Shown here: positions 45,894 to 53,238 of the stretch, in pieces | Position numbering within the stretch: the first letter of the stretch is position 1 | Layout of the letters: each line of letters opens with the position of its first letter | Origin: Aminobacter sp. AP02 | GTDB lineage: Bacteria; Pseudomonadota; Alphaproteobacteria; Rhizobiales; Rhizobiaceae | Assembly: GCF_003148805.1 (NCBI RefSeq) | Contig: NZ_QGGX01000008.1 | Coordinates: forward strand, 186,001-250,000 | Length of the DNA: 64,000 bases | Direction: 5' to 3' | The notes under the pieces: generated by a model | Databases searched by the model: none | What the model was told of the DNA's origin: nothing | Seen by the model: the letters and a program-made list of their open reading frames with translations, nothing else | Position numbers and translations under genes: made by a program

Positions 45894-46931
45894 ATGAACC
45901 AGACCACCACCCTGCCGATCGGCGTGTTGCACGAGCGCGTCGAAGCGATCTTCCTCAAGGCGGGGCTGAATGCCATCCAGTCGGGCGCCCTCGCCCGCGT
46001 GATCGTCGCGGGCGAACGCGACGCATGCAAGTCGCACGGCATCTACCGCATCGAAGGCACGTTGCGCACGGTGAAGGCAGGCAAGGTCAAGCCGGACGCG
46101 GTGCCGGAACTGTCGGCCCAGGAAGGTTCGGCCATCGTCAGGGTCAATGCCAAGAGCGGATTCGCCAACCCGGCCTTCGAACTCGGCTTGCCGGCACTCG
46201 CCGAGCACGCCCGCTCATTCGGCCTGGCGGCCCTCGTCATCAACGACTGCACCCATTTCTCCGCCCTCTGGCCGGAAGTCGAGGCGATCACCGAACAAGG
46301 CCTTGCCGGTCTCGTCATGTGCCCGAGCTACGCGTCGGTGGCGCCAGCCGGCGGCAACAAGCCGCTGCTCGGCACAAATCCCTTCGCCTTCGGCTGGCCG
46401 CGCCAGGACAAGTCTCCCTACGTCTTCGACTTCGCCACCTCGGTTGCCGCGCGCGGTGAAATCGAACTGCATCGCCGTGCCGGCAAGCCGCTGCCCGAGG
46501 GCTGGGCCATCGACGCCGACGGCAATCCCACCACTGATCCGACTGCGGCGCTCGCCGGCGCCATGCTGCCCTTCGGCGGCCACAAGGGTTCGGCGATCGG
46601 CACGATGATCGAACTTCTTGCCGGTATCATGATTGGCGACCTCACCAGCCCGGAAGTGCTCGAATATCTGGGCACCACCACGCTGGCGCCGCCGCATGGC
46701 GAGCTTATCCTCGCCTTTTCGCCACAGGCCTTCTCCAAAGGCCGCCCCGGCGACCCATTCGCGCGTGCAGAGACCCTGTTCGAGGCCATCGCCGGCCAGG
46801 GCGCCCGCCTGCCCTCCCAGCGCCGCTACGTTGCCCGCGCCAAATCGGAGGCCGAAGGCATCGTGCTCACCGCCGCCGAGATGGACCAGCTCGACCGCCT
46901 GCTGACACTGGGCCTAGACGCGGTCTCCTGA
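45894..46931 (+). CDS. Ldh-family reductase, probably pyrroline-2-carboxylate reductase
   Basis: A 345-residue NAD(P)H-dependent enzyme of the malate/L-lactate dehydrogenase (Ldh_2) family. The conserved active-site histidine is in CKSHGIYR, and NDCTHFSALWPEVE and GGHKGSAIGTMIELL are family blocks. In hydroxyproline clusters this family reduces pyrroline-2-carboxylate, the product of both 3-hydroxyproline dehydratases, to L-proline. The start at 45894 follows AAGAGA. It is the only plus-strand gene of the locus. Confidence 0.85.
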   Translation: MNQTTTLPIGVLHERVEAIFLKAGLNAIQSGALARVIVAGERDACKSHGIYRIEGTLRTVKAGKVKPDAVPELSAQEGSAIVRVNAKSGFANPAFELGLPALAEHARSFGLAALVINDCTHFSALWPEVEAITEQGLAGLVMCPSYASVAPAGGNKPLLGTNPFAFGWPRQDKSPYVFDFATSVAARGEIELHRRAGKPLPEGWAIDADGNPTTDPTAALAGAMLPFGGHKGSAIGTMIELLAGIMIGDLTSPEVLEYLGTTTLAPPHGELILAFSPQAFSKGRPGDPFARAETLFEAIAGQGARLPSQRRYVARAKSEAEGIVLTAAEMDQLDRLLTLGLDAVS

Positions 46932-47176
46932 CAAGGATCGACCACCACGCTGGCCGGCTGCGCCGACCAACCTCTCCCTCAGTCGCAAGACGAGCGGCCA
47001 CAGGGCACCTTCCTCTTTCCCGATCGACTGGGGAGAGGTGGGTTGAGCAGCAAACCGAAGGGGGTCGACGCGCCGCAAACAGCCCGATCGTTCAAACCAC
47101 GCCAGCCTTTTCAGCCAAACAAAAAAAGCCCTCCCGGTCACCCGGGAGGGCTTTTTTCGTTCACGTCAGGACCAGA
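46932..47176. other. Convergent intergenic region
   Basis: This 245-base gap between the reductase gene and hypD holds the terminator at 47122-47158. Otherwise nothing is seen in it. Confidence 0.5.
47122..47158. terminator. Strong bidirectional terminator
   Basis: A perfect 10-base-pair stem GCCCTCCCGG/CCGGGAGGGC with a TCAC loop is flanked by seven A on the left and six T on the right. It serves both convergent genes, the reductase and hypD. Confidence 0.92.
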
Positions 47177-48139
47177 TCAGCCCTTGTATTTCTCGACCGC
47201 GCCGGGGAGCTTGGTCCATGCGCCGTACCAGGCATTGAACAGCTTGAACTGCGCCTCGCAGTAGCCGCGCTGGCTTTCGGTCAGGGCGTCGGTCTCGTTG
47301 AAGTGGAGCGTGTATTCCTTGTCGCCCTTCAACACCATCATGTGCTTGAAGTAGAGGACGAGATCCGGGCCTTCGTCGAAGGACGACAGTACGGCAAGCG
47401 CCTGCTCCAGTTCCAGCGCGCGCTGGCGGGCGTCGACGTCGCCGGCGGCCGCTGCCTGCGACAGGTTGCAGAGGTGGATCACTTCCTTCGGCAGCACGTT
47501 GCCGATGCCGGTGATCGCGCCGGTCGCGCCGCAGTTGACGAAGCCGTGGACCACGGCGGTGTCGACGCCGATCATCAGCGAAACACCGTCATCGCGGCTG
47601 GTGATGTTCTCGGCGGCATAGCGCATGTCGGCGTTGCCGCCGAATTCCTTGAAGCCGACGAGGTTCTTGTGCTCGGCGCGCAGCGCAAAGAACAGGTCCG
47701 CGCGGGTGGCGAAGCCGTAGTAAGGGCTGTTGTAGATGACTGCCGGCAGATCCGGAGCAGCCGACAGGATTGCCTTGAAGTGTGCCTTCTGGGCGGTGAG
47801 CGACGGGCCGCGCGACAACACGCGGGGAATGACCATCAGGCCGTGCGCGCCGACCTTCTGGGCGTGGGCGGCGTGGGCCACGGCCGAGGCGCTGTTGATG
47901 CCCCCGGTGCCGACGATGACGGGCACGCCCGCCTTCACCAGGCGCTCGACGCCCTCCATGCGCTGCTCGTCGGTGAGCAACGGCCAGTCGCCCATCGAGC
48001 CGCAATAGACGACGGCCGACATGCCCTGCGCGATCAACTCCTTGCCCTTGCGGACGAGCGCGTCGAAGTCGGGGGTGCGATCCTCCTTGCAGGGGGTCAT
48101 CAGTGCGGGAATTACGCCGGAAAAAATCTTGGCCTTCAT
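47177..48139 (-). CDS. hypD: DapA-family deaminase, probably pyrroline-4-hydroxy-2-carboxylate deaminase
   Basis: A 320-residue aldolase-type TIM barrel. The Schiff-base lysine is Lys164 (LVGFKEFGG) and the assisting tyrosine Tyr136 (VIYNSPYYG). Relatives in hydroxyproline clusters deaminate pyrroline-4-hydroxy-2-carboxylate to alpha-ketoglutarate semialdehyde, supplying HypH. True dihydrodipicolinate synthase is less likely given the neighbours. AGAGGAGATTGAG precedes the ATG at 48139; longer in-frame extensions lie in the promoter region. Confidence 0.88.
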   Translation of the reverse strand: MKAKIFSGVIPALMTPCKEDRTPDFDALVRKGKELIAQGMSAVVYCGSMGDWPLLTDEQRMEGVERLVKAGVPVIVGTGGINSASAVAHAAHAQKVGAHGLMVIPRVLSRGPSLTAQKAHFKAILSAAPDLPAVIYNSPYYGFATRADLFFALRAEHKNLVGFKEFGGNADMRYAAENITSRDDGVSLMIGVDTAVVHGFVNCGATGAITGIGNVLPKEVIHLCNLSQAAAAGDVDARQRALELEQALAVLSSFDEGPDLVLYFKHMMVLKGDKEYTLHFNETDALTESQRGYCEAQFKLFNAWYGAWTKLPGAVEKYKG

Positions 48140-48217
48140 CTCAATCTCCTCTGGGCCTGTCGTATCGGCACGACCGCCACGCCAAAAAACGGCGCCGTAT
48201 CCGTACCCTCGCCGCCG

Positions 48218-48248
48218 ATTATACGCTTTGCATTTTATTTGTCGACAA
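48218..48248 (-). promoter_or_regulatory. hypD promoter with embedded GntR operator
   Basis: On the minus strand a perfect -10 TATAAT (48218-48223) is spaced 16 bases from a -35 TCGACA (48240-48245). The -35 lies inside the palindrome TTGTCGACAA (48239-48248). A repressor bound there would cover the -35, so hypD is probably repressed until inducer arrives. Confidence 0.7.
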
Positions 48249-48263
48249 GAAATCGACAGAAAC

Positions 48264-48968
48264 TCACAAAGCCATTTCAAGCCTCTGATCACGGGTGAAA
48301 AGCTTCTGGATCTGGTGCACGATCTGCTCGGCATGCGCCTTGGCCAGGCGGTCGGCAGCTTCGACGTCGCGCGCGGCAATCACTGCGATCATGTCCTCGT
48401 GCTCGTCGACGAAGCGTTGCGGCAACCGGTCTTCATAAGACTGATAATAGAGCCTGAGTATGCGCCGTCCTTCGTCGAGCAGGCGGTTGAACAGGCTGGT
48501 GAAGTAGGGGTTGCGCCCGGCCTCCGAGATCGCCTGGTGCAGCGCCGCATTCGTGGCGATCATCGCCAGAGCATCCTGCGCCTGCACCGCGGCAGCGAAT
48601 TCGGCCTGGTGCGCGCGGATCACCTTGAGGTCCTCGGTGCGATGGTGCTGCGCCGCCAGCCGCGTCGTCACGCGATACATCAGCACCAGCGCGTCGAAAT
48701 AGGTATGCATGTTGAGGAAGTCGATGTTCGCCACCATGGTCGAACGGTTGGGCAACGTGTCAATCAGCCCCTCGCCGGCTAGCCGCACCAGCGCCTCGCG
48801 GATTGGCGTCCGCGACATCTTGAAACGTTCGGCCAGTTGCACCTCGTCGATCGGACTGCCCGGCAGCAAGACCAGATCCAAAATCTCGTCGCGCAGAAGG
48901 TCGTAGACCATTTTCACGCCGGAGCCGCGCTTGCGTTCGGGGATGGTGTTGGCGTCTGTTTCGGTCAT
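48264..48968 (-). CDS. hypR: FadR-type GntR regulator of the hydroxyproline locus
   Basis: A 234-residue regulator. The N-terminal winged helix shows the GntR pattern (VYDLLRDEILDLVLLPGSPIDEVQLAERFKMSRTPIREALVRLAGEGL-type) and the C-terminal FCD domain is all-helical with conserved histidines for metal and ligand (AALHQAISEAGRNP, EHEDMIAVIAARD). In S. meliloti the equivalent HypR represses the operon. The start at 48968 is preceded by AAGGA. It lies upstream of hypD on the same strand, which has its own promoter. Confidence 0.85.
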   Translation of the reverse strand: MTETDANTIPERKRGSGVKMVYDLLRDEILDLVLLPGSPIDEVQLAERFKMSRTPIREALVRLAGEGLIDTLPNRSTMVANIDFLNMHTYFDALVLMYRVTTRLAAQHHRTEDLKVIRAHQAEFAAAVQAQDALAMIATNAALHQAISEAGRNPYFTSLFNRLLDEGRRILRLYYQSYEDRLPQRFVDEHEDMIAVIAARDVEAADRLAKAHAEQIVHQIQKLFTRDQRLEMAL

Positions 48969-48981
48969 GTTGCGGTCCTTG

Positions 48982-48991
48982 TTGTCGACAA
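48982..48991. promoter_or_regulatory. Putative autoregulatory operator of hypR
   Basis: The perfect palindrome TTGTCGACAA lies 14 bases upstream of the hypR start codon, identical to the one in the hypD promoter 740 bases away. This points to autorepression. Confidence 0.6.
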
Positions 48992-49291
48992 GAGAAATAC
49001 TTCTTGCTTCCAAATGGATCAACTGTTTCCGGCTCGTCTCGAGTGTTTTGCGGCCACCTGCCTGAGACCGGCATTCCACGAACTTCGGACCTCAAGATTT
49101 TCGGCCAGCGAGAACATCATTCTCCAAGGACATATGCGTTGTGGGCCAGCCGATCCAAAGCTGTAGACACAGTGATGCCAAGGCGACAGAAATCATGGCA
49201 TCGCGGCACTCCATCGCCAGGTCTCGTTCACTAGCCAGCGAAGGTGACCGAGCGCGATTATCTTGCCAACGCATTTTCAGTATTTTTCGGT

Positions 49292-49316
49292 GGAACCTTT
49301 TCCAACCGGCTTCGTT
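49292..49316 (+). promoter_or_regulatory. EcfG-type (general stress sigma) promoter
   Basis: Exact match to the alphaproteobacterial stress-sigma consensus: GGAAC (49292-49296), 16 bases, CGTT (49313-49316). Transcription would start near 49322-49325, leading to the terminator hairpin and then the PAS/HWE kinase gene. Confidence 0.65.
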
Positions 49317-49319
49317 AGT

Positions 49320-49379
49320 GGCCTGAGCAAGTTCGATGACGATGGACGCGTGCCCGAAGTGCGACTTCGGGCACTTTTT
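49320..49379 (+). ncRNA. Putative short stress-induced RNA or attenuated leader
   Basis: The predicted transcript from the EcfG-type promoter would reach a strong terminator after about 55 bases. The interval has no start codon with a ribosome site. It could be a small RNA in its own right or a leader whose terminator limits kinase expression. The call rests only on the promoter and terminator pattern. Confidence 0.35.
49350..49379 (+). terminator. Rho-independent terminator upstream of the PAS/HWE kinase gene
   Basis: A perfect 11-base-pair stem GTGCCCGAAGT/ACTTCGGGCAC with a GCG loop, followed by TTTTT. No plus-strand protein gene lies upstream that it could terminate. Confidence 0.85.
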
Positions 49380-49417
49380 CGTTATCGGGCGCATACATAA
49401 GGTGGGTGGCAGCCTAG

Positions 49418-50749
49418 ATGACCGATTATGCAAACTTGCTCGGCCCATTGCCCACGGCGGCCTACGTCACCGATTCCCAAGGGCGGATTACCTACTTCAA
49501 CGAAGCTGCCGTGGACCTTTGGGGGCATCGTCCAGAAATCGGCAAGGATGAATGGTGCGGCTCCTGGAAGCTGAGAACCGCCGATGGCGATCCGCTCGCG
49601 CATGGCGATTGCCCGATGGCGGTAGCCCTCAGAGAAGGCCGCTCCATCCATGGCGCGGAAGCCATTGCCGAGCGGCCCGATGGTACGCTGATACCTTTCC
49701 TTGCCTTCCCGGCAGCGCTGCGGGATGAAACTGGGAGGATCACCGGCGCGATCAACATGCTCATCGACATTTCGGTGCAAAAACGGGCCGAGGAACAAAA
49801 CCAGCTTCTGGCTTCCATCGTGGAATCGTCGGACGACGCAATTGTCAGCAAGGACCTGTGTGGAGTGATCCAAAGCTGGAACGCCGGTGCCTCTCGGCTG
49901 TTTGGCTACTCCGCGGAAGAGGCCATCGGCCAGCATATCGGCATGCTGATACCCGCCGACAGGCAGAGCGAAGAAGATCTCATTATCGGCAAAGTGCGAA
50001 ACGGCGAGCGCGTCGATCATTTCGACACGATCAGGCGGCGCAAGGATGGCAGGCTCGTCGCGATCTCGCTGACAGTTTCGCCCGTGCGGAGCGCTTCAGG
50101 CAAAGTGATCGGGGCATCGAAAATCGCGAGAGACGTCAGCGAGCGCAAGGACAGCGAAAACCGAATCCGCCTGCTGCTGCGCGAAGTCAACCACAGGGTG
50201 AAAAACCAGTTCGCAGTGATCTTGTCCATGATCCGTGAAACGGGCAAGCACACCCCTACGGTCGCCGAATTCGACCGCCAGATCCGCAACCGGATCATGG
50301 CGCTGTCACGCTCGCAGGATCTTCTTGTCGACGGAGACTGGCGCGGAGCAACGCTCGCCGACCTTGTCGACGATCAGATAAGGCCCTTTGCCGCCGAGCA
50401 TCGCCTCGAAGTCTCGGGCGAGCCGATCACTCTTTCCATCGTAGCCGTCCAAAACCTTGGAATGGCCTTCCATGAACTGGCAACCAATTCGGCAAAGCAT
50501 GGCGCGCTGTCGTCCGCGAAAGGCACCGTGCACGTCGAATGGACACTTTCCGACCGCTTTCGTTTGATCTGGAAGGAGTCCAACGGCCCTGCGGTGGAGA
50601 AGGCATCGCGCAGCGGCTTCGGAAAGGTCGTTCTCGAGCGTGTGGCACCGGCCGCGCTCAATGGTGTGGGTCATCTCAGCTTTCAGCCGGAGGGCGTTAC
50701 CTGGACGCTAGATGCTCCGATAGCGGCTGTCATGAACACCGATCTATAG
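49418..50749 (+). CDS. Soluble PAS-PAS HWE histidine kinase
   Basis: A 443-residue cytosolic kinase without membrane segments. Two PAS domains (about residues 8-125 and 130-245) precede an HWE-type kinase core with the phosphorylated His259 (REVNHRVKNQFAVILSM), an N box (AFHELATNSAKHGAL) and the diagnostic WKE in LIWKESNGP. HWE kinases commonly feed the PhyR-NepR-EcfG stress pathway. An EcfG-type promoter and a terminator lie upstream. The ligand or light sensitivity of the PAS domains is not clear; no LOV cysteine motif is visible. Confidence 0.9.
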   Translation: MTDYANLLGPLPTAAYVTDSQGRITYFNEAAVDLWGHRPEIGKDEWCGSWKLRTADGDPLAHGDCPMAVALREGRSIHGAEAIAERPDGTLIPFLAFPAALRDETGRITGAINMLIDISVQKRAEEQNQLLASIVESSDDAIVSKDLCGVIQSWNAGASRLFGYSAEEAIGQHIGMLIPADRQSEEDLIIGKVRNGERVDHFDTIRRRKDGRLVAISLTVSPVRSASGKVIGASKIARDVSERKDSENRIRLLLREVNHRVKNQFAVILSMIRETGKHTPTVAEFDRQIRNRIMALSRSQDLLVDGDWRGATLADLVDDQIRPFAAEHRLEVSGEPITLSIVAVQNLGMAFHELATNSAKHGALSSAKGTVHVEWTLSDRFRLIWKESNGPAVEKASRSGFGKVVLERVAPAALNGVGHLSFQPEGVTWTLDAPIAAVMNTDL

Positions 50750-50852
50750 TGTTAGGAAAGCGCGACGGTCTCCAAGTACCCAGTCGGCGCAAAATGACTT
50801 AGAATTTCAACCACCAGCACATCCGTAAAGAAAACCAAACAATGGATAGAGC

Positions 50853-53129
50853 ATGCTAGGTCTCGGCGCTGCCGCTCCAGAGGAGCTGCACTTGGCATTT
50901 TTGTCTGGCGGCGGCGAGGTCGGGCAACTGATTGGCGCGCTAGAATGGGAACGTACGTCGCTTGGGCCAATCCAGAAATGGTCCCAAGGACTGAAATCGA
51001 CGATTTCCCTCATACTGCGTTCCCCCGTACCGATCGTCACGCTTTGGGGCGAGGACGGCGTCATGATCTACAACGACGCCTATTCGGTATTTGCCGATCG
51101 CCGCCACCCTCAGATCCTGGGCAGCAAGGTGCGCGAGGGCTGGCCGGAAGTCGCTCATTTCAACGATCATGTCATGAAAGTCGTCTTGGCTGGCGGGACG
51201 CTTGCATATCGCGACCAGGAACTCACCCTCAATCGCTCAGGAAATGCCGAGCAAGTCTGGATGAATCTGGACTACTCGCCGATCCTCGACGACGACGGCC
51301 GCCCTGCCGGCGTGATCGCCATTGTAGTGGAGACGACGGCCAAGGTAGCTGCCGAGCGTTGGCGCAAGAGTGAACTCGATCGTCAGCGCCAGATGTTCGA
51401 ACAAGCCCCAGGCTTCATTGCCATGTTGGCTGGCCGGGACCACGTATTCGAACTGACCAACGCCGCCTACAGGCAACTCATCGGTCACCGCGACGTCTTG
51501 GGGATGACGGTGCGACATGCCTTGCCTGAAGTTGATGGCCAAGGTTTCATCGATCTCCTCGACCGGGTCTACGCTACCGGAGAGCCCTTCATTGGATCGT
51601 CAGTGAAGGCCTCACTGCAGCGGGCACCAGGCGCCGCTCAAGAGGAGCGTCTCATCGATTTCGTCTATCAGCCTGTTCGCAATCCCAACGGTGACGTTGT
51701 TGGAGTGTTTGTCCAAGGCAACGACGTTACCGAACGCCTGGTCGCCGAAACGGCCCTTCGAAATAGCGAGGCCCAATTCCGCACTTTCGCCGAGGCCATG
51801 CCAAACCATGTCTGGACCGCATCGGCGGAGGGGCAACTGACTTGGTTCAATCCGCGCGTCTACGAATACAGCGGTGCGGTGGGTGGTGAGCTTGACGGAG
51901 ATCGATGGGCAAAAATCGTCCACCCCGAAGACGTTGAGAACGCAGCGAAGCATTGGGAGACAGCCATCCGCGAGGGCGTCTTCTACGAAACCGAATTCAG
52001 GCTTCGGCGGCACGATGGGGTGTTTCGTTGGCACATTGCGCGAGCGGTGCCAATTCTCGATCAACATGGGAGCCGTCTCCAATGGATCGGGACCAACACG
52101 GATATCGACGATCAAAAGAGCGACGCACAGGCGCTCGCTGTCAGCGAGCGCCGACTGCAGCTGTCGCAGAGTGCGGCTGGAATCGTTGCATTGGAAGTCG
52201 ACATCGCAAGCGGACATGTCTTCGGGTCCGACGGCTTTTGGGATCTATGGGGCTTGAGCCCGCGTCCCTATGCTCATGTTGGGGATCTGGAAGACATCGT
52301 CCTGGATTCTGACAGGGATGTTCGTTCCAATGCCGAGACCCGCAAGCAGGGAACGGCGGCAGCCAATGTCGAGTATCGTATCCGTCGCCCTGACACCGGT
52401 GAACTTCGCTGGGTTTCCCGCCACATCGATTTTGTGCGGGACGCCGCCGGCAAACCGATCAAGATGTTTGGCATCATGCAGGACATCACGGAGAGAAAAG
52501 AAGCCGAAGCGCGACAGGAGATGCTGAAATACGAGCTTGAACACAGGATCAAGAACATCCTGGCCATGGTGGGCGCGATAGCCTCCCAAACACTGCGAAA
52601 CGCGGAGAGCGTGGAAACGGCGCGGAGCGCCTTCAACGAGCGCCTCCGGGCTATTGCTGACGTCCACGATCTCTTGAACGACACGCGTTGGACAAACGCA
52701 TCGATGGCCAAGGTCGTTGAAGGCGCCATAGCAGCGTTTCCAACTGGACAGATCACGACTTCAGGCCCGGCAATATCGATCAATCCGAAGATGGCGCTGA
52801 CCTTGGCGCTTGCAGTCAACGAGCTCGGCACCAATTCCTTGAAATATGGAGCACTATCCGTCCCCGGCGGGAGAGTAACTATCGAGTGGTCCATTGCGAA
52901 GCCACCTTCCCGTGCTGAAAATCCCACCTTTGTCTGGAAGTGGAGCGAGACCGGCGGGCCCAAAGTGGTTGCTCCCGACAGGAAGGGCTTCGGAACGTTC
53001 CTCATCGAACGCGTGTTCGGTATCGACTTCGGCGGCGCGGTTCAACACACCTTCAACCCGGACGGACTCGAGTGTGTCCTGACAGCACCACTCCCTTCCA
53101 ACGATCGTCCGCCAACTCGATACGCTTGA
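50853..53129 (+). CDS. Multi-PAS HWE histidine kinase
   Basis: A 758-residue soluble kinase with about four PAS-like domains (roughly residues 35-170, 180-295, 305-425 and 430-550, each ending in a DIT/DVT-type motif), then an HWE core with His564 (LEHRIKNILAMVGAIA), the N box AVNELGTNSLKYGAL and the WSE motif in WKWSETGGP. It is the second HWE kinase in a row, about 100 bases after the first. No response regulator is adjacent. Confidence 0.88.
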   Translation: MLGLGAAAPEELHLAFLSGGGEVGQLIGALEWERTSLGPIQKWSQGLKSTISLILRSPVPIVTLWGEDGVMIYNDAYSVFADRRHPQILGSKVREGWPEVAHFNDHVMKVVLAGGTLAYRDQELTLNRSGNAEQVWMNLDYSPILDDDGRPAGVIAIVVETTAKVAAERWRKSELDRQRQMFEQAPGFIAMLAGRDHVFELTNAAYRQLIGHRDVLGMTVRHALPEVDGQGFIDLLDRVYATGEPFIGSSVKASLQRAPGAAQEERLIDFVYQPVRNPNGDVVGVFVQGNDVTERLVAETALRNSEAQFRTFAEAMPNHVWTASAEGQLTWFNPRVYEYSGAVGGELDGDRWAKIVHPEDVENAAKHWETAIREGVFYETEFRLRRHDGVFRWHIARAVPILDQHGSRLQWIGTNTDIDDQKSDAQALAVSERRLQLSQSAAGIVALEVDIASGHVFGSDGFWDLWGLSPRPYAHVGDLEDIVLDSDRDVRSNAETRKQGTAAANVEYRIRRPDTGELRWVSRHIDFVRDAAGKPIKMFGIMQDITERKEAEARQEMLKYELEHRIKNILAMVGAIASQTLRNAESVETARSAFNERLRAIADVHDLLNDTRWTNASMAKVVEGAIAAFPTGQITTSGPAISINPKMALTLALAVNELGTNSLKYGALSVPGGRVTIEWSIAKPPSRAENPTFVWKWSETGGPKVVAPDRKGFGTFLIERVFGIDFGGAVQHTFNPDGLECVLTAPLPSNDRPPTRYA

Positions 53130-53182
53130 GATACCAACAGCAGTCAAAGGACTGAACTGGCCAACCTCGGCACCTTCGACAA

Positions 53183-53238
53183 TTTACTAGACACGGTCTG
53201 CGGCCTTCTTTTTACTAGACACGGTCTGCGGCCTTCTT
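53183..53238. repeat. Perfect 28-base tandem duplication at the 3' end of the AI-2E gene
   Basis: The 28-base unit beginning TTTACTAGACACGGTC occurs at 53183-53210 and again at 53211-53238 without a mismatch. The second copy contains the stop codon and the last residues (KKAADRV) of the minus-strand gene; the first copy lies beyond the stop and is out of frame. It looks like a recent slippage or duplication event. Confidence 0.9.

Larger units (their letters stand above)
48992..49417. other. Intergenic region with an EcfG promoter and terminator
   Basis: This divergent region between hypR and a PAS kinase gene shows no convincing protein gene; a 61-codon frame at 49141-49326 lacks a ribosome site. 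It holds an EcfG-type promoter at 49292-49316 and a terminator at 49350-49379, described separately. Confidence 0.5.

Noticed and set aside
49141-49326. 61-codon open frame ahead of the EcfG-type promoter
   Set aside because: No ribosome site and no family; it would end inside the promoter.
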